The notes below the pieces were generated by a model that ran no database searches, was not told the origin of the DNA, and saw nothing but the letters and a program-made list of their open reading frames with translations. Below, in pieces: positions 35,981-43,241 of a stretch of 64,000 nucleotides of DNA. A program made the translations under genes and the position numbers. How positions within the stretch are numbered: the first letter of the stretch is position 1; each line of letters opens with the position of its first letter. This DNA comes from Dorea longicatena. Its GTDB lineage: Bacteria > Bacillota > Clostridia > Lachnospirales > Lachnospiraceae. The stretch lies in the NCBI RefSeq assembly GCF_024168045.1, contig NZ_CP100126.1, positions 203,501 through 267,500 of the forward strand, read 5' to 3'.

Positions 35981-36538
35981 ATGAAATATTTGTACATGAA
36001 TGAGCAGGAGCGGCAGAAGCAGTATTATTAATTTCCAAAATTCTTGCTGGAATTACAGCTAAGTCAGAATGCAAGAATTATTTATATGCTGTTGTATGAC
36101 CGGGCGAGAATATCACGAAAGAATAATTGGACAGATGAGGATGGAAGAGTATATGCAATATTTCCAATTGAAGAACTATCACAGAAAACCTGGAAGTGCA
36201 AATCTTCTGTTAAAAAGGCTTTGAAAGAACTAGATGATGCAGGACTGCTAATTCGGAAATTTGGTGGATTTTCAAAACCAAGACATATGTATGTAATGAT
36301 ACCAGACAAAGTAGAGGTTTCTGGAAAGGTACAATTACAGACAGATATAAAGAAAGCCGATAGAGAGTTAAAAAATGAGCTTTCATATGGTCAGAATGAT
36401 AACTCTACGAAGGATATAAATACGGCATCTAATAAAGTAATAGAGAAAAATAACTCAAGTAATAAGTATGGAGTAAGTAGTTACAGTATAAAGAATCAAA
36501 AGATGAATTATGAGTGTGGGGAGGGAGAAAGCCTGTGA
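35981..36538 (+). pseudogene. RepA_N-type replication initiator with an internal nonsense codon
   Basis: Reading from ATG 35981 gives MKYLYMNEQERQKQYY, then TAA at 36029-36031, then in the same frame FPKFLLELQLSQNARIIY and YDRARISRKNNW, the RepA_N winged-helix pattern (family: YYQ-x-PKFLL). One base change, CAA to TAA, explains the stop. The remaining 164-codon frame could restart at TTG 36044 but lacks a clear ribosome site. The C-terminal part is short and Asn/Ser-rich. Its stop overlaps the start of the DnaC-like gene (TGATG). Confidence 0.75.
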
Positions 36539-37326
36539 TGTATGAGATACAAACATATTTAGGCGCAGATGGATTGATGCATTGTACTGTTTGTAAAGAA
36601 CCCGTAGAAGCATTTTATCCAAAAGGTTCTTTGCTTGAAATGAGAAAGCATCACAGGCAGTGTGCGTGTGAAAGGAAGGCATATGCAGAAGAGGCACAAT
36701 ATTATAAAGAAAAAGAGCATCGGGAGCTAATCGCAAGAAATAAGAAAATCTGCTTTGAGGAAAAAGAAATGGAGGGATTTACATTTCAAAATGTAGAAAG
36801 AGATAGTGGCGTTATAAGAATCGCAGAAGAATATGTAACAAACTGGCAAAAAATGAAGCAAAACCATATGGGATATTTGTTCTGGGGACCAGTTGGAACA
36901 GGAAAAAGTTATCTGGCTGCTTGTATTGCGAATGCATTGCTGGAAAAAGAAGTTACCGTGAAAATGACAAATTTCAACACCATATTAAATGATTTGTTTG
37001 CAGCTGAAGACAAGACAGAATATATCAGATTATTGAATGGATATGAGCTTTTAATTATTGATGATCTTGGTGTAGAACGGAGCAGTGAGTATGCATTAGA
37101 AAATATTTTCGGTGTGATTGATTGGAGATATCGATCGGGGAAACCTTTGATTATCACAACAAATCTTCCTTTAGCACAATTAAAACAAGAGACAAAAATT
37201 GAGAAGAAAAGAATTTATGACAGAATTCTGGAAAGATGTATTCCGGTAAAAATTGATGGAGTCAGCAGACGAGAAGCCATGGCAAATGACAATATGCAGA
37301 CTATGAAAAACATTCTGAAAATCTAG
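36538..37326 (+). CDS. DnaC/IstB-like helicase-loader ATPase
   Basis: 262 residues. N-terminal cysteines (CTVCKE, later CACER) suggest a zinc site; the AAA+ core has Walker A WGPVGTGKSY (about 117-126), Walker B LLIIDDLG, sensor ITTNLP and an Arg-finger region IYDRILERC. It loads the replicative helicase onto an element origin, in partnership with RepA_N initiators. The start ATG overlaps the stop of the initiator gene, so translation is coupled. Confidence 0.85.
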   Translation: MYEIQTYLGADGLMHCTVCKEPVEAFYPKGSLLEMRKHHRQCACERKAYAEEAQYYKEKEHRELIARNKKICFEEKEMEGFTFQNVERDSGVIRIAEEYVTNWQKMKQNHMGYLFWGPVGTGKSYLAACIANALLEKEVTVKMTNFNTILNDLFAAEDKTEYIRLLNGYELLIIDDLGVERSSEYALENIFGVIDWRYRSGKPLIITTNLPLAQLKQETKIEKKRIYDRILERCIPVKIDGVSRREAMANDNMQTMKNILKI

Positions 37327-37394
37327 GACTATTTCAGGAGGAATTTTCATAGTAATGGACAAAGAGTGAGCAGGGAGGAGGTGGAAACTTCACC

Positions 37395-37559
37395 GTGGCG
37401 AAAAGAAAACTGAACTATCGATTTCATAATCCAAATCCGGTGGAAGTAACCGCCGATTACATATTGAAAGTGATGATAGAAGCGAATACTGAGAAGGTGG
37501 AGAAGATATTGCGGGAGAATATGGTGCAGATGGAAGTAAATGAATGTGAACTGGGATAA
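37395..37559 (+). CDS. Small element-borne protein of unknown function
   Basis: 54 residues from GTG 37395: MAKRKLNYRFHNPNP, VEVTADYILKVMIEAN, then a charged helix. Similar short proteins follow dnaC-like genes in Clostridia elements. AGGAGG is 13 bases upstream, which is far. No known function. Confidence 0.6.
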   Translation: MAKRKLNYRFHNPNPVEVTADYILKVMIEANTEKVEKILRENMVQMEVNECELG

Positions 37560-37655
37560 AGCGGATAGATGAGGAATGGATTGAAAGTCATTAATATGAA
37601 GTCTAAGGTGTATAATTTTGCCGAAAATTGCCGAAATGTAAATTATAATATAAAA

Positions 37656-37674
37656 TATGAGATTTCATCTCATA
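37656..37674. promoter_or_regulatory. Palindrome upstream of the AbiL-like operon
   Basis: TATGAGAT-TTC-ATCTCATA, perfect 8-bp arms, 77 bases before the operon start. A TTGCCGAAA direct repeat lies just upstream (about 37618-37636). Possibly an operator; no regulator is identified. Confidence 0.45.
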
Positions 37675-37750
37675 AAACTATTGCTAAAATAAAAAAACGG
37701 AATATAATAAGGATATAGGCAAGAAGTTTGGACTAATGGAGGTAAATAAG

Positions 37751-38977
37751 ATGTTATGCCAATTTACAGTGAAAAATTTTAAGAGTATACGGGATGAGGT
37801 AACATTTGACATGCAGGCTGCCGCCATTTCTGAGCATGAAGACAGAATTATAAAAGATAAAGATGAGGAATTATATTTACCGGTATCTGCTGTATACGGA
37901 CCAAATGGTGGAGGCAAATCTAATGTTCTTGAAGCGTTACACAGTCTGGTTACGAAGGTGTTGAGACCATTATATGCTACAAGTAATAACGAAGAGATTG
38001 CAATAAAAATGAAAAAGCTTGTGATAGAGCCGTTTGCTTTTGATGAAGAAACAAGAAATGAGCCAACAGAATTTGAACTGTTTTTTAGAACGGCAATGGC
38101 AGAGTATCGCTATGAATTAACCGTAAAAAAAGAAGTAATCGAATACGAAAGGTTGGATCGTATAAAATTAGAAACAGGGCGGAAATCAGCACTTTTTGAA
38201 CGAGATGAAGATGAAATTAATTTGAAAGGTGCATTTGCAAGATTGAAAACCAGTGATGAATTATCCGATACATTGCCGTTGTTATCGTATCTTGGAATTA
38301 CTTACAGCAAAAATGAAGTGGTACAGGATGTGCTTGACTGGTTTGATGAAGAGATTGATTTCCTGAATTATGGAAATCCTATGCAGGAATTACGAATGGC
38401 TGTTTCTAAGTCAGAGGATGTAAAAAGACTGATGCTTCAGATGATTCAGGAGATGGATTTGGATATTGTAGATTTCCGTGTAGAAGAAAAGGAGAATGAC
38501 CGGATCGAAGTATTTACAAAACACGTAGTAGATGAATATGAAGCAGAATTGAATTTATTTGATGAATCCAGTGGAACAAAGAAATTATTTGGATTGCTCC
38601 CATTTATTGCAAAAAGTTTATTGAGAGGAACGACACTTGTGATTGATGAATTGGATGCAAAGATACATCCGGTATTACTTAAATACCTTATTATGACTTT
38701 CAGTAATATGGAAAAAAATAAAAAGGGTGCACAGTTGATTTTTACATCACATGATCTGTCTACTATGAACAGTGAAGTATTCAGAAGAGATGAAATCTGG
38801 TTTGTAGCAAAAGGAAACCGTCAGAACTCAAAATTATATTCTCTTGTAGAATTTAAAAATAAGAAAGGTGAATCTGTACGAAAGGATGCCAAGTTCGATA
38901 AACAGTATCTGGAAGGGAAATATGGTGCAGATCCATACCTCAGAAAGATTATAGATTGGGGGACGGTGAATGGCTAA
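37751..38977 (+). CDS. AAA family ATPase, AbiLi/RloA-like
   Basis: 408 residues of the AAA_15/AAA_21 SMC-like kind: KNFKSIRDEVTFDM at the start, Walker A GPNGGGKSN (about 54-62), and near the end VIDELDAKIHPVLLK and FTSHDLSTM. With RloB encoded next it matches the AbiL abortive-infection pair. In such pairs the ATPase senses or regulates and the partner acts, a view taken from related systems. The start is ATG 37751, eight bases after GGAGG; the next gene overlaps by 8 bases. Confidence 0.82.
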   Translation: MLCQFTVKNFKSIRDEVTFDMQAAAISEHEDRIIKDKDEELYLPVSAVYGPNGGGKSNVLEALHSLVTKVLRPLYATSNNEEIAIKMKKLVIEPFAFDEETRNEPTEFELFFRTAMAEYRYELTVKKEVIEYERLDRIKLETGRKSALFERDEDEINLKGAFARLKTSDELSDTLPLLSYLGITYSKNEVVQDVLDWFDEEIDFLNYGNPMQELRMAVSKSEDVKRLMLQMIQEMDLDIVDFRVEEKENDRIEVFTKHVVDEYEAELNLFDESSGTKKLFGLLPFIAKSLLRGTTLVIDELDAKIHPVLLKYLIMTFSNMEKNKKGAQLIFTSHDLSTMNSEVFRRDEIWFVAKGNRQNSKLYSLVEFKNKKGESVRKDAKFDKQYLEGKYGADPYLRKIIDWGTVNG

Positions 38978-39674
38978 AAGAGGCAGAAAAGAGAAAGACA
39001 ACTGGAAGAAGAAACGTCGGCAGGAATATCTGGAGAAGAAAGAATTCCGCTACTACATTTTCTGCGAGGGACAAGCAACGGAACCTAAATATTTTCAAGG
39101 ATTCAAACGGTATATTGAAGATAATCCCATTTATCGAGATATGGTTTTGATTGAAATTGAAGGCTGCCAGGCTGAGACGATGCGGGTAATCGGAAAGGCT
39201 GAAGAGTATGTGCGTGAGAATAAGATTACGAAAGGGCAGATATGGTGTGTCTATGATAAAGACAGTTTCCCATCCAGTGATGTCAATGGAGTAGTCCAGC
39301 GGGCAGAAGTATTAAATCAAAAGAATCCGGATATTCAGTATCATGCGGCGTGGAGTAACGAGTGTATCGAATTCTGGTTCATGTTACATTTTGCATATTA
39401 TACGGCAAATAATCACAGATCTGAGTATAAAAAGTTTTTGAATGAGAAATTTCAGGAACTGGGAATTGGGAAGTATGAGAAGAATATGGATGACATATTT
39501 GAGACGCTGATGAATGGTGGAAATCCGAAGTTGGCAATTCGATATGCAAGACGGATTATTAACAATGGAAAAGGGAAAACACCTGCGGAGATAGCACCAG
39601 GAACGAAGGTGTATGAGTTGGTGGAGGAACTGGCGAAGTATTTGCCGGGGAAACAGAAGAAATGTTTTGACTAG
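38970..39674 (+). CDS. RloB-like protein, AbiLii-type partner
   Basis: 234 residues. The basic N-terminus (KRGRKEKDNWKKKRR) is followed by the RloB core: YYIFCEGQATEPKYF, then VWCVYDKDSFP-like (IWCVYDKDSF) and SNECIEFWFMLHF. The acidic residues in CEG and YDKDSF recall a Toprim-type metal site, so it is the candidate nuclease of the pair; that assignment is inference. It overlaps the ATPase gene by 8 bases. Confidence 0.83.
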   Translation: MAKRGRKEKDNWKKKRRQEYLEKKEFRYYIFCEGQATEPKYFQGFKRYIEDNPIYRDMVLIEIEGCQAETMRVIGKAEEYVRENKITKGQIWCVYDKDSFPSSDVNGVVQRAEVLNQKNPDIQYHAAWSNECIEFWFMLHFAYYTANNHRSEYKKFLNEKFQELGIGKYEKNMDDIFETLMNGGNPKLAIRYARRIINNGKGKTPAEIAPGTKVYELVEELAKYLPGKQKKCFD

Positions 39675-39689
39675 AGAGGAAGAGTGTGA

Positions 39690-39956
39690 ATGAAAGATTT
39701 AAGTAGAAATGTAAAATTATATTGTGATGTATGCGGTAATGATCAATTTTCAATAATAAATGATATTGACTGTGAATTAAAGGAGGCTCCAGATGAAACA
39801 AAGATGCAATGTTCGGATTGTGGAAAGATTTTCACGAAAGCTGAGTTGATTGAATTAAATCAAGAAGTAATAGAGGCTAATATAGAGGATATAAAAAAAG
39901 AGGCTGTTAAGGAATTTGAAAAAGAATTATCGAAAGTACTAAAGAAATGGAGATAG
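39690..39956 (+). CDS. Small zinc-ribbon protein in the AbiL-like operon
   Basis: 88 residues: CDVCGN and CSDCGK form a four-cysteine zinc ribbon (about residues 12-48), followed by a charged coiled coil (VKEFEKELSKVLKKW). It is 15 bases after rloB and 6 bases before the next gene, so it belongs to the operon. Function not known; perhaps it binds nucleic acid or a subunit. Confidence 0.65.
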   Translation: MKDLSRNVKLYCDVCGNDQFSIINDIDCELKEAPDETKMQCSDCGKIFTKAELIELNQEVIEANIEDIKKEAVKEFEKELSKVLKKWR

Positions 39957-39962
39957 TCTTAG

Positions 39963-40487
39963 ATGAACGAGGAAATTGTGAATTGTTTTAATATTGTAAT
40001 AGAAGTTGTAAAAGGCGTAGCATTGTACGTTATGCCGATAGCGGCTTTTATTGTCTCACTTATTGCATTGAAACGTTCTAATGATACGATGAAGGTACAA
40101 GTTCAGTTATCAGAAGTGGAAGAAAAATTAAAGGAATATGAATTGGCATTAAAGAAACGTGAATTAGAAAAGATTCAAGCAGAAGAAAATAAGGAGAAAA
40201 AAGCTAATATAGAAGCAAGAGTTATTAAGATTTCAAAAGGAAGTTATAGATTGAAAGTGTGGAATTCAGGTAATGAAACAGCATATAATGTTGAGGTTTC
40301 TATTCCTAAAGAATATAGTGTCATTATTATGAAAGACAAGATGCCATTTGAATATCTTGAACCAGGAAATAGCTTTGAAGAATGTGTTGTAATACATATG
40401 CAATCAGCTCCTAAGTTTAAGGTGATTTCGAAATGGGAAGATGAAATGGGAAATGAATTTTTGAACGAGCAATTGCGTAGTTGTTGA
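39963..40487 (+). CDS. Membrane-anchored coiled-coil protein
   Basis: 174 residues: one membrane helix (about 15-35), a coiled coil (about 48-85, VEEKLKEYELALKKRELE), and a beta-sandwich-like domain with LKVWNSGNETAYNVEVSIP, similar to CARDB/Ig-like folds. Topology suggests the sandwich is cytoplasmic if the N-terminus is outside. Third gene downstream of the AbiL-like ATPase; role unknown. Confidence 0.6.
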   Translation: MNEEIVNCFNIVIEVVKGVALYVMPIAAFIVSLIALKRSNDTMKVQVQLSEVEEKLKEYELALKKRELEKIQAEENKEKKANIEARVIKISKGSYRLKVWNSGNETAYNVEVSIPKEYSVIIMKDKMPFEYLEPGNSFEECVVIHMQSAPKFKVISKWEDEMGNEFLNEQLRSC

Positions 40488-40520
40488 AAATATGAATAGG
40501 GAATACAGAAGGAGAAAACA

Positions 40521-41180
40521 GTGAAATTAAAGAATGTGATAGATAAGATCGAAAAATCAAAAAATCTGATAGAACTAATTATAATGTTTATAACTGCAAT
40601 ATGTACGGTCATTGGTGTATATTTGGGGTTTGCACAAATTAATTCAACTCTCAAAGAACAACGATTTTCTAATAGGTTAGAATTGGCAGATGATTTGATG
40701 AGTGAATATATGACTTTATCAAGTCATGGAAGTAAAGCAGTATTCTATTTAGTTGCCGATGCTAATGGTGAAGCTGATGAACTTATAAAAATAGATAGTA
40801 ATTATCCTAATTATATGCAAATGCATTCGGAAGAGTTAGAGAACATTAAAGGGAAGATTGCGGCGTATGGTTCTACTGAACTTGTAAATCTATTTTTTGA
40901 TTCCTATAATAGTATTCAAATGAAACTTGAAAATGGTAAAGGAGATTTAGAATCATATAAATATTATTTCTATTCAATGCCTTTGTTAGCATCGTGTATT
41001 AGATATGATTTGATAGGAGAAAAAGTAAATCCTTCAATTTTTTATAATTCTTCTATGCGCGAACTGAAAACATTGGAGGCAGCAAGCGGAATGGAAGATT
41101 TTCATGAGAAAATGATTTCTACAAATGATGAATTAGTGGAAAAGTATGGCTTGCCCAAGAAATTTATTTGGAAAGAATAA
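40521..41180 (+). CDS. Membrane-anchored helical protein of unknown function
   Basis: 219 residues: membrane helix at about 18-38 (LIEYLIIMF-like, here LIELIIMFITAICTVIGVYLG), then a helical soluble part with RFSNRLELADDLMSEYM. It resembles DUF4760-type membrane proteins in layout but I do not recognise it surely. It ends the putative five-gene defence operon and is followed by a terminator. Confidence 0.6.
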   Translation: MKLKNVIDKIEKSKNLIELIIMFITAICTVIGVYLGFAQINSTLKEQRFSNRLELADDLMSEYMTLSSHGSKAVFYLVADANGEADELIKIDSNYPNYMQMHSEELENIKGKIAAYGSTELVNLFFDSYNSIQMKLENGKGDLESYKYYFYSMPLLASCIRYDLIGEKVNPSIFYNSSMRELKTLEAASGMEDFHEKMISTNDELVEKYGLPKKFIWKE

Positions 41181-41196
41181 TAAAGTATGTGTTGAA

Positions 41197-41244
41197 GAAA
41201 GTAGAACACTTATTAATGAAAGGGGTGATCTACTTCCTTTTTTT
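41197..41244 (+). terminator. Terminator isolating the recombinase gene
   Basis: GAAAGTAGA (41197-41205) / TCTACTTCC (41229-41237) with seven T. It separates the cargo operon from the recombinase. Confidence 0.75.
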
Positions 41245-41245
41245 G

Positions 41246-41273
41246 TTTACAAATTCTTTTTTGGATATATAAT
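41246..41273 (+). promoter_or_regulatory. Vegetative-looking promoter of the recombinase
   Basis: TTTACA (41246-41251), 16-base spacer, TATAAT (41268-41273), 45 bases before the ATG. This is sigma-A-like. I could not convince myself of a sigma-E promoter here. Confidence 0.6.
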
Positions 41274-41318
41274 AAAAGATGTAACAGAACGATACAGCTA
41301 TAACAGAGAGGTGATACT

Positions 41319-42878
41319 ATGAACATTGCAGCCTATTGTCGAGTCTCCACCGACAAAGCCGATCAGCTCAACAGTCTGGAAGCCCAAAAGGAATTTTTCT
41401 CAGAATACACAAAACGCACAGGGGACACTTTAGTAAGAGTATATGCAGATGAAGGCATTTCCGGAACTAAAATTAAAAATCGTAAAGAATTTCTTCGCAT
41501 GATGGCTGATGCAGAGCAGGGATTATTTGATATGGTTGTTGTAAAAGACATCTCTCGTTTTGCAAGAAATACTGTAGATCTTTTACAAAATGTCCGTAAG
41601 CTAAAATCATTGGGAATCGAAACGCAGTTCTTAACCGCAAATATGACCAGCATGGGAAACAGCGAATTTGTACTTACCATCTTTGGAGCTCTAGCACAGG
41701 AAGAAAGTGCCAATACTTCCAAGCGTGTAAAATTTGGAAAGAAGATGAACGCAGAAAAAGGACGAGTTCCGAATATTGTATATGGATACGACAAAACAAT
41801 CGGAGATTATTTTAATCTTGCAATCAATAAAGAAGAATCTAAAGTTGTACAGCAGATTTACAAGTGGTACACAGAAGAAGGTTACGGTGCTGCTAAGATT
41901 GCCAATATGCTAAATGAAAAAGGTTATAAGACAAAACGAAATTGCAAATGGAGTCAGAATGCAACTTGCCGTATTTTGACAAATGAAATATATACTGGAA
42001 AAATTATCAATGGCAAGCAAGAAGTCAGTGATTTCCTAACAGGTCAGAGAAGAGATAAGGACGAGACAGAATGGATGGTAGTGGAGCGGCCGGAACTTCG
42101 AATCATAGAAGATGAGACATTTGAAAAAGCACAGGAGATTTTAAGAGGCAGACATGATGCATTTAATCTTAGTCACGAACGGCAGAGTAATAAGCATCTG
42201 TTTTCGACATTGATCAAATGTAAAGAATGTGGCTGGTCCTTCCGTAGAACGGTTCGTACTTATAAGAACACGTATGTACGGTGGGTATGCTCGGGGCGAA
42301 ATGGCCGGGGCGTAGATAGCTGCCCCAATAAAACGGTTGTGGATGAGGAAGAACTCATTGAAGTTCTGCAGGAATATTTTACAAATGTATTGAAACAAAA
42401 GAAAAAAGTGATTGCTCATGTGGTAAATGAGTTTCAGCGTGTATATAAAGCTAAAGATGAAAATGTAGAGTACGAAAAAGAATTAAATGCAGAACTTGCT
42501 AAATTGCAAAAGACCAGACAAAAATATATGGATATGTATACGGATGATTTGATTTCTCGTGAAGAGTTGAATGAGAAGATTGGTGGTTCTCGCCAGGAAA
42601 TGGAACGAATAGAAAATGAACTCAAGATGGTATCTTATCATTTAACCAAAGGGGAACAGTTAGAGAATATTTTAAATAATACATTTAAAGAAATTGAAGA
42701 CATTACTGATGTACACCAGATGACCAATCAGCAGTTAAAGCGATTGATTCAGAAGATAGAAGTAGATAAGGATGGAAATGTAGATATTTATTTACGCTTG
42801 CTTGGAGATCTTGGGTTAGATGAGTCTGTATTAATTGAAGAAAATGAAACCGTTCTAAATTGTGACGACCAAACATAA
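41319..42878 (+). CDS. Large serine recombinase of the spoIIID element
   Basis: 519 residues: resolvase domain with the catalytic Ser in YCRVSTDKADQ (Ser 10) and the arginine helix DISRFARN, the Recombinase domain (about 170-270), a zinc ribbon (CKECGW ... CSGRNGRGVDSCPN, about 303-340) and a coiled coil (about 365-450). This is the size and layout of the skin recombinase SpoIVCA and Tn4451-type TnpX. GAGAGGTG precedes the ATG. Its stop codon TAA (42876-42878) overlaps the attachment core ACATA, so excision would remove the stop. Confidence 0.94.
   Translation: MNIAAYCRVSTDKADQLNSLEAQKEFFSEYTKRTGDTLVRVYADEGISGTKIKNRKEFLRMMADAEQGLFDMVVVKDISRFARNTVDLLQNVRKLKSLGIETQFLTANMTSMGNSEFVLTIFGALAQEESANTSKRVKFGKKMNAEKGRVPNIVYGYDKTIGDYFNLAINKEESKVVQQIYKWYTEEGYGAAKIANMLNEKGYKTKRNCKWSQNATCRILTNEIYTGKIINGKQEVSDFLTGQRRDKDETEWMVVERPELRIIEDETFEKAQEILRGRHDAFNLSHERQSNKHLFSTLIKCKECGWSFRRTVRTYKNTYVRWVCSGRNGRGVDSCPNKTVVDEEELIEVLQEYFTNVLKQKKKVIAHVVNEFQRVYKAKDENVEYEKELNAELAKLQKTRQKYMDMYTDDLISREELNEKIGGSRQEMERIENELKMVSYHLTKGEQLENILNNTFKEIEDITDVHQMTNQQLKRLIQKIEVDKDGNVDIYLRLLGDLGLDESVLIEENETVLNCDDQT
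42873..42877 (+). other. Right attachment core (attR) of the spoIIID element
   Basis: ACATA, identical to 33376-33380. Left of it is recombinase coding sequence; right of it is the 3' half of spoIIID, beginning AAGACTGCACC in frame. Confidence 0.88.
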
Positions 42879-43026
42879 AGACTGCACCGACCGCCTGGAG
42901 CAGATCAACCCGACCCTGGCGCAGAGCGTCCGCAAAGTTCTTGACGTGAACAAACAGGAACGCCACATCCGCGGCGGACTTGCCACCCGGGAGAAATATC
43001 TTCATCAGCATCGGCACGCAGGATAA
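42874..43026 (+). CDS. spoIIID: SpoIIID, 3' half of an interrupted gene
   Basis: From CAT 42874 the frame reads H-KDCTDRLEQINPTLAQSV, RKVLDVNKQERHIRGGLATR, EKYLHQHRHAG and TAA at 43024. This is the C-terminal half of SpoIIID with its basic HIRGG-ATR-KYL tail. It has no start of its own. Joined to codon 38 of the 5' half it gives 87 residues, the normal size. It is clearly GC-richer than the 5' half and the element. The reading frame is free of stops, so it looks maintained. Confidence 0.93.
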   Translation, partial: HKDCTDRLEQINPTLAQSVRKVLDVNKQERHIRGGLATREKYLHQHRHAG

Positions 43027-43106
43027 AGAGAGTAACAGAACAAAAAGCTCTTATAATTTCGGACAGCAACGAGTCGATTTCATGGGATAAAAGATAACAA
43101 CAGAAC

Positions 43107-43181
43107 AAAAAACTCCGCACAGATATTCTGGAGAAGCATCATATATAGACGATTCATTCGAATATCCTTGCGGAGTTTTTA
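43107..43181. terminator. Terminator after spoIIID
   Basis: AAAACTCCGCA (to 43119) pairs with TGCGGAGTTTTT (43169-43180), with an inner GATATTC / GAATATC pair and a long loop. Usable in both directions, serving spoIIID and the convergent gene at 43242. A near copy of AACAGAACAAAAA-CTC occurs at 43035 and 43099. Confidence 0.8.
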
Positions 43182-43241
43182 TACAACTAATTATTTCCAA
43201 GAATTATGATGTCTCGAATTGTAAAAACACAGCCTTCATAA

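Larger units (their letters stand above)
33376..42877 (+). mobile_element. 9.5-kb serine-recombinase element interrupting spoIIID
   Basis: Bounded by ACATA cores, with unit length 9,497 bp (33376 to 42873). Joining the flanks gives ...AGT ACG ATA CAT AAA GAC TGC..., which restores SpoIIID with no extra or missing base. A large serine recombinase lies at the right end and reads toward the junction. The cargo is AT-rich: metallophosphoesterase, RepA_N initiator relic, DnaC-like ATPase, AbiL-type pair and three accessory genes. This matches the layout of skin elements in sigK, but in a different gene. Confidence 0.93.

Noticed and set aside
42703..43017. 104-residue minus-strand frame over the right junction
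   Set aside because: It is a shadow of the recombinase end and the spoIIID 3' half; it has no ribosome site and no family pattern.
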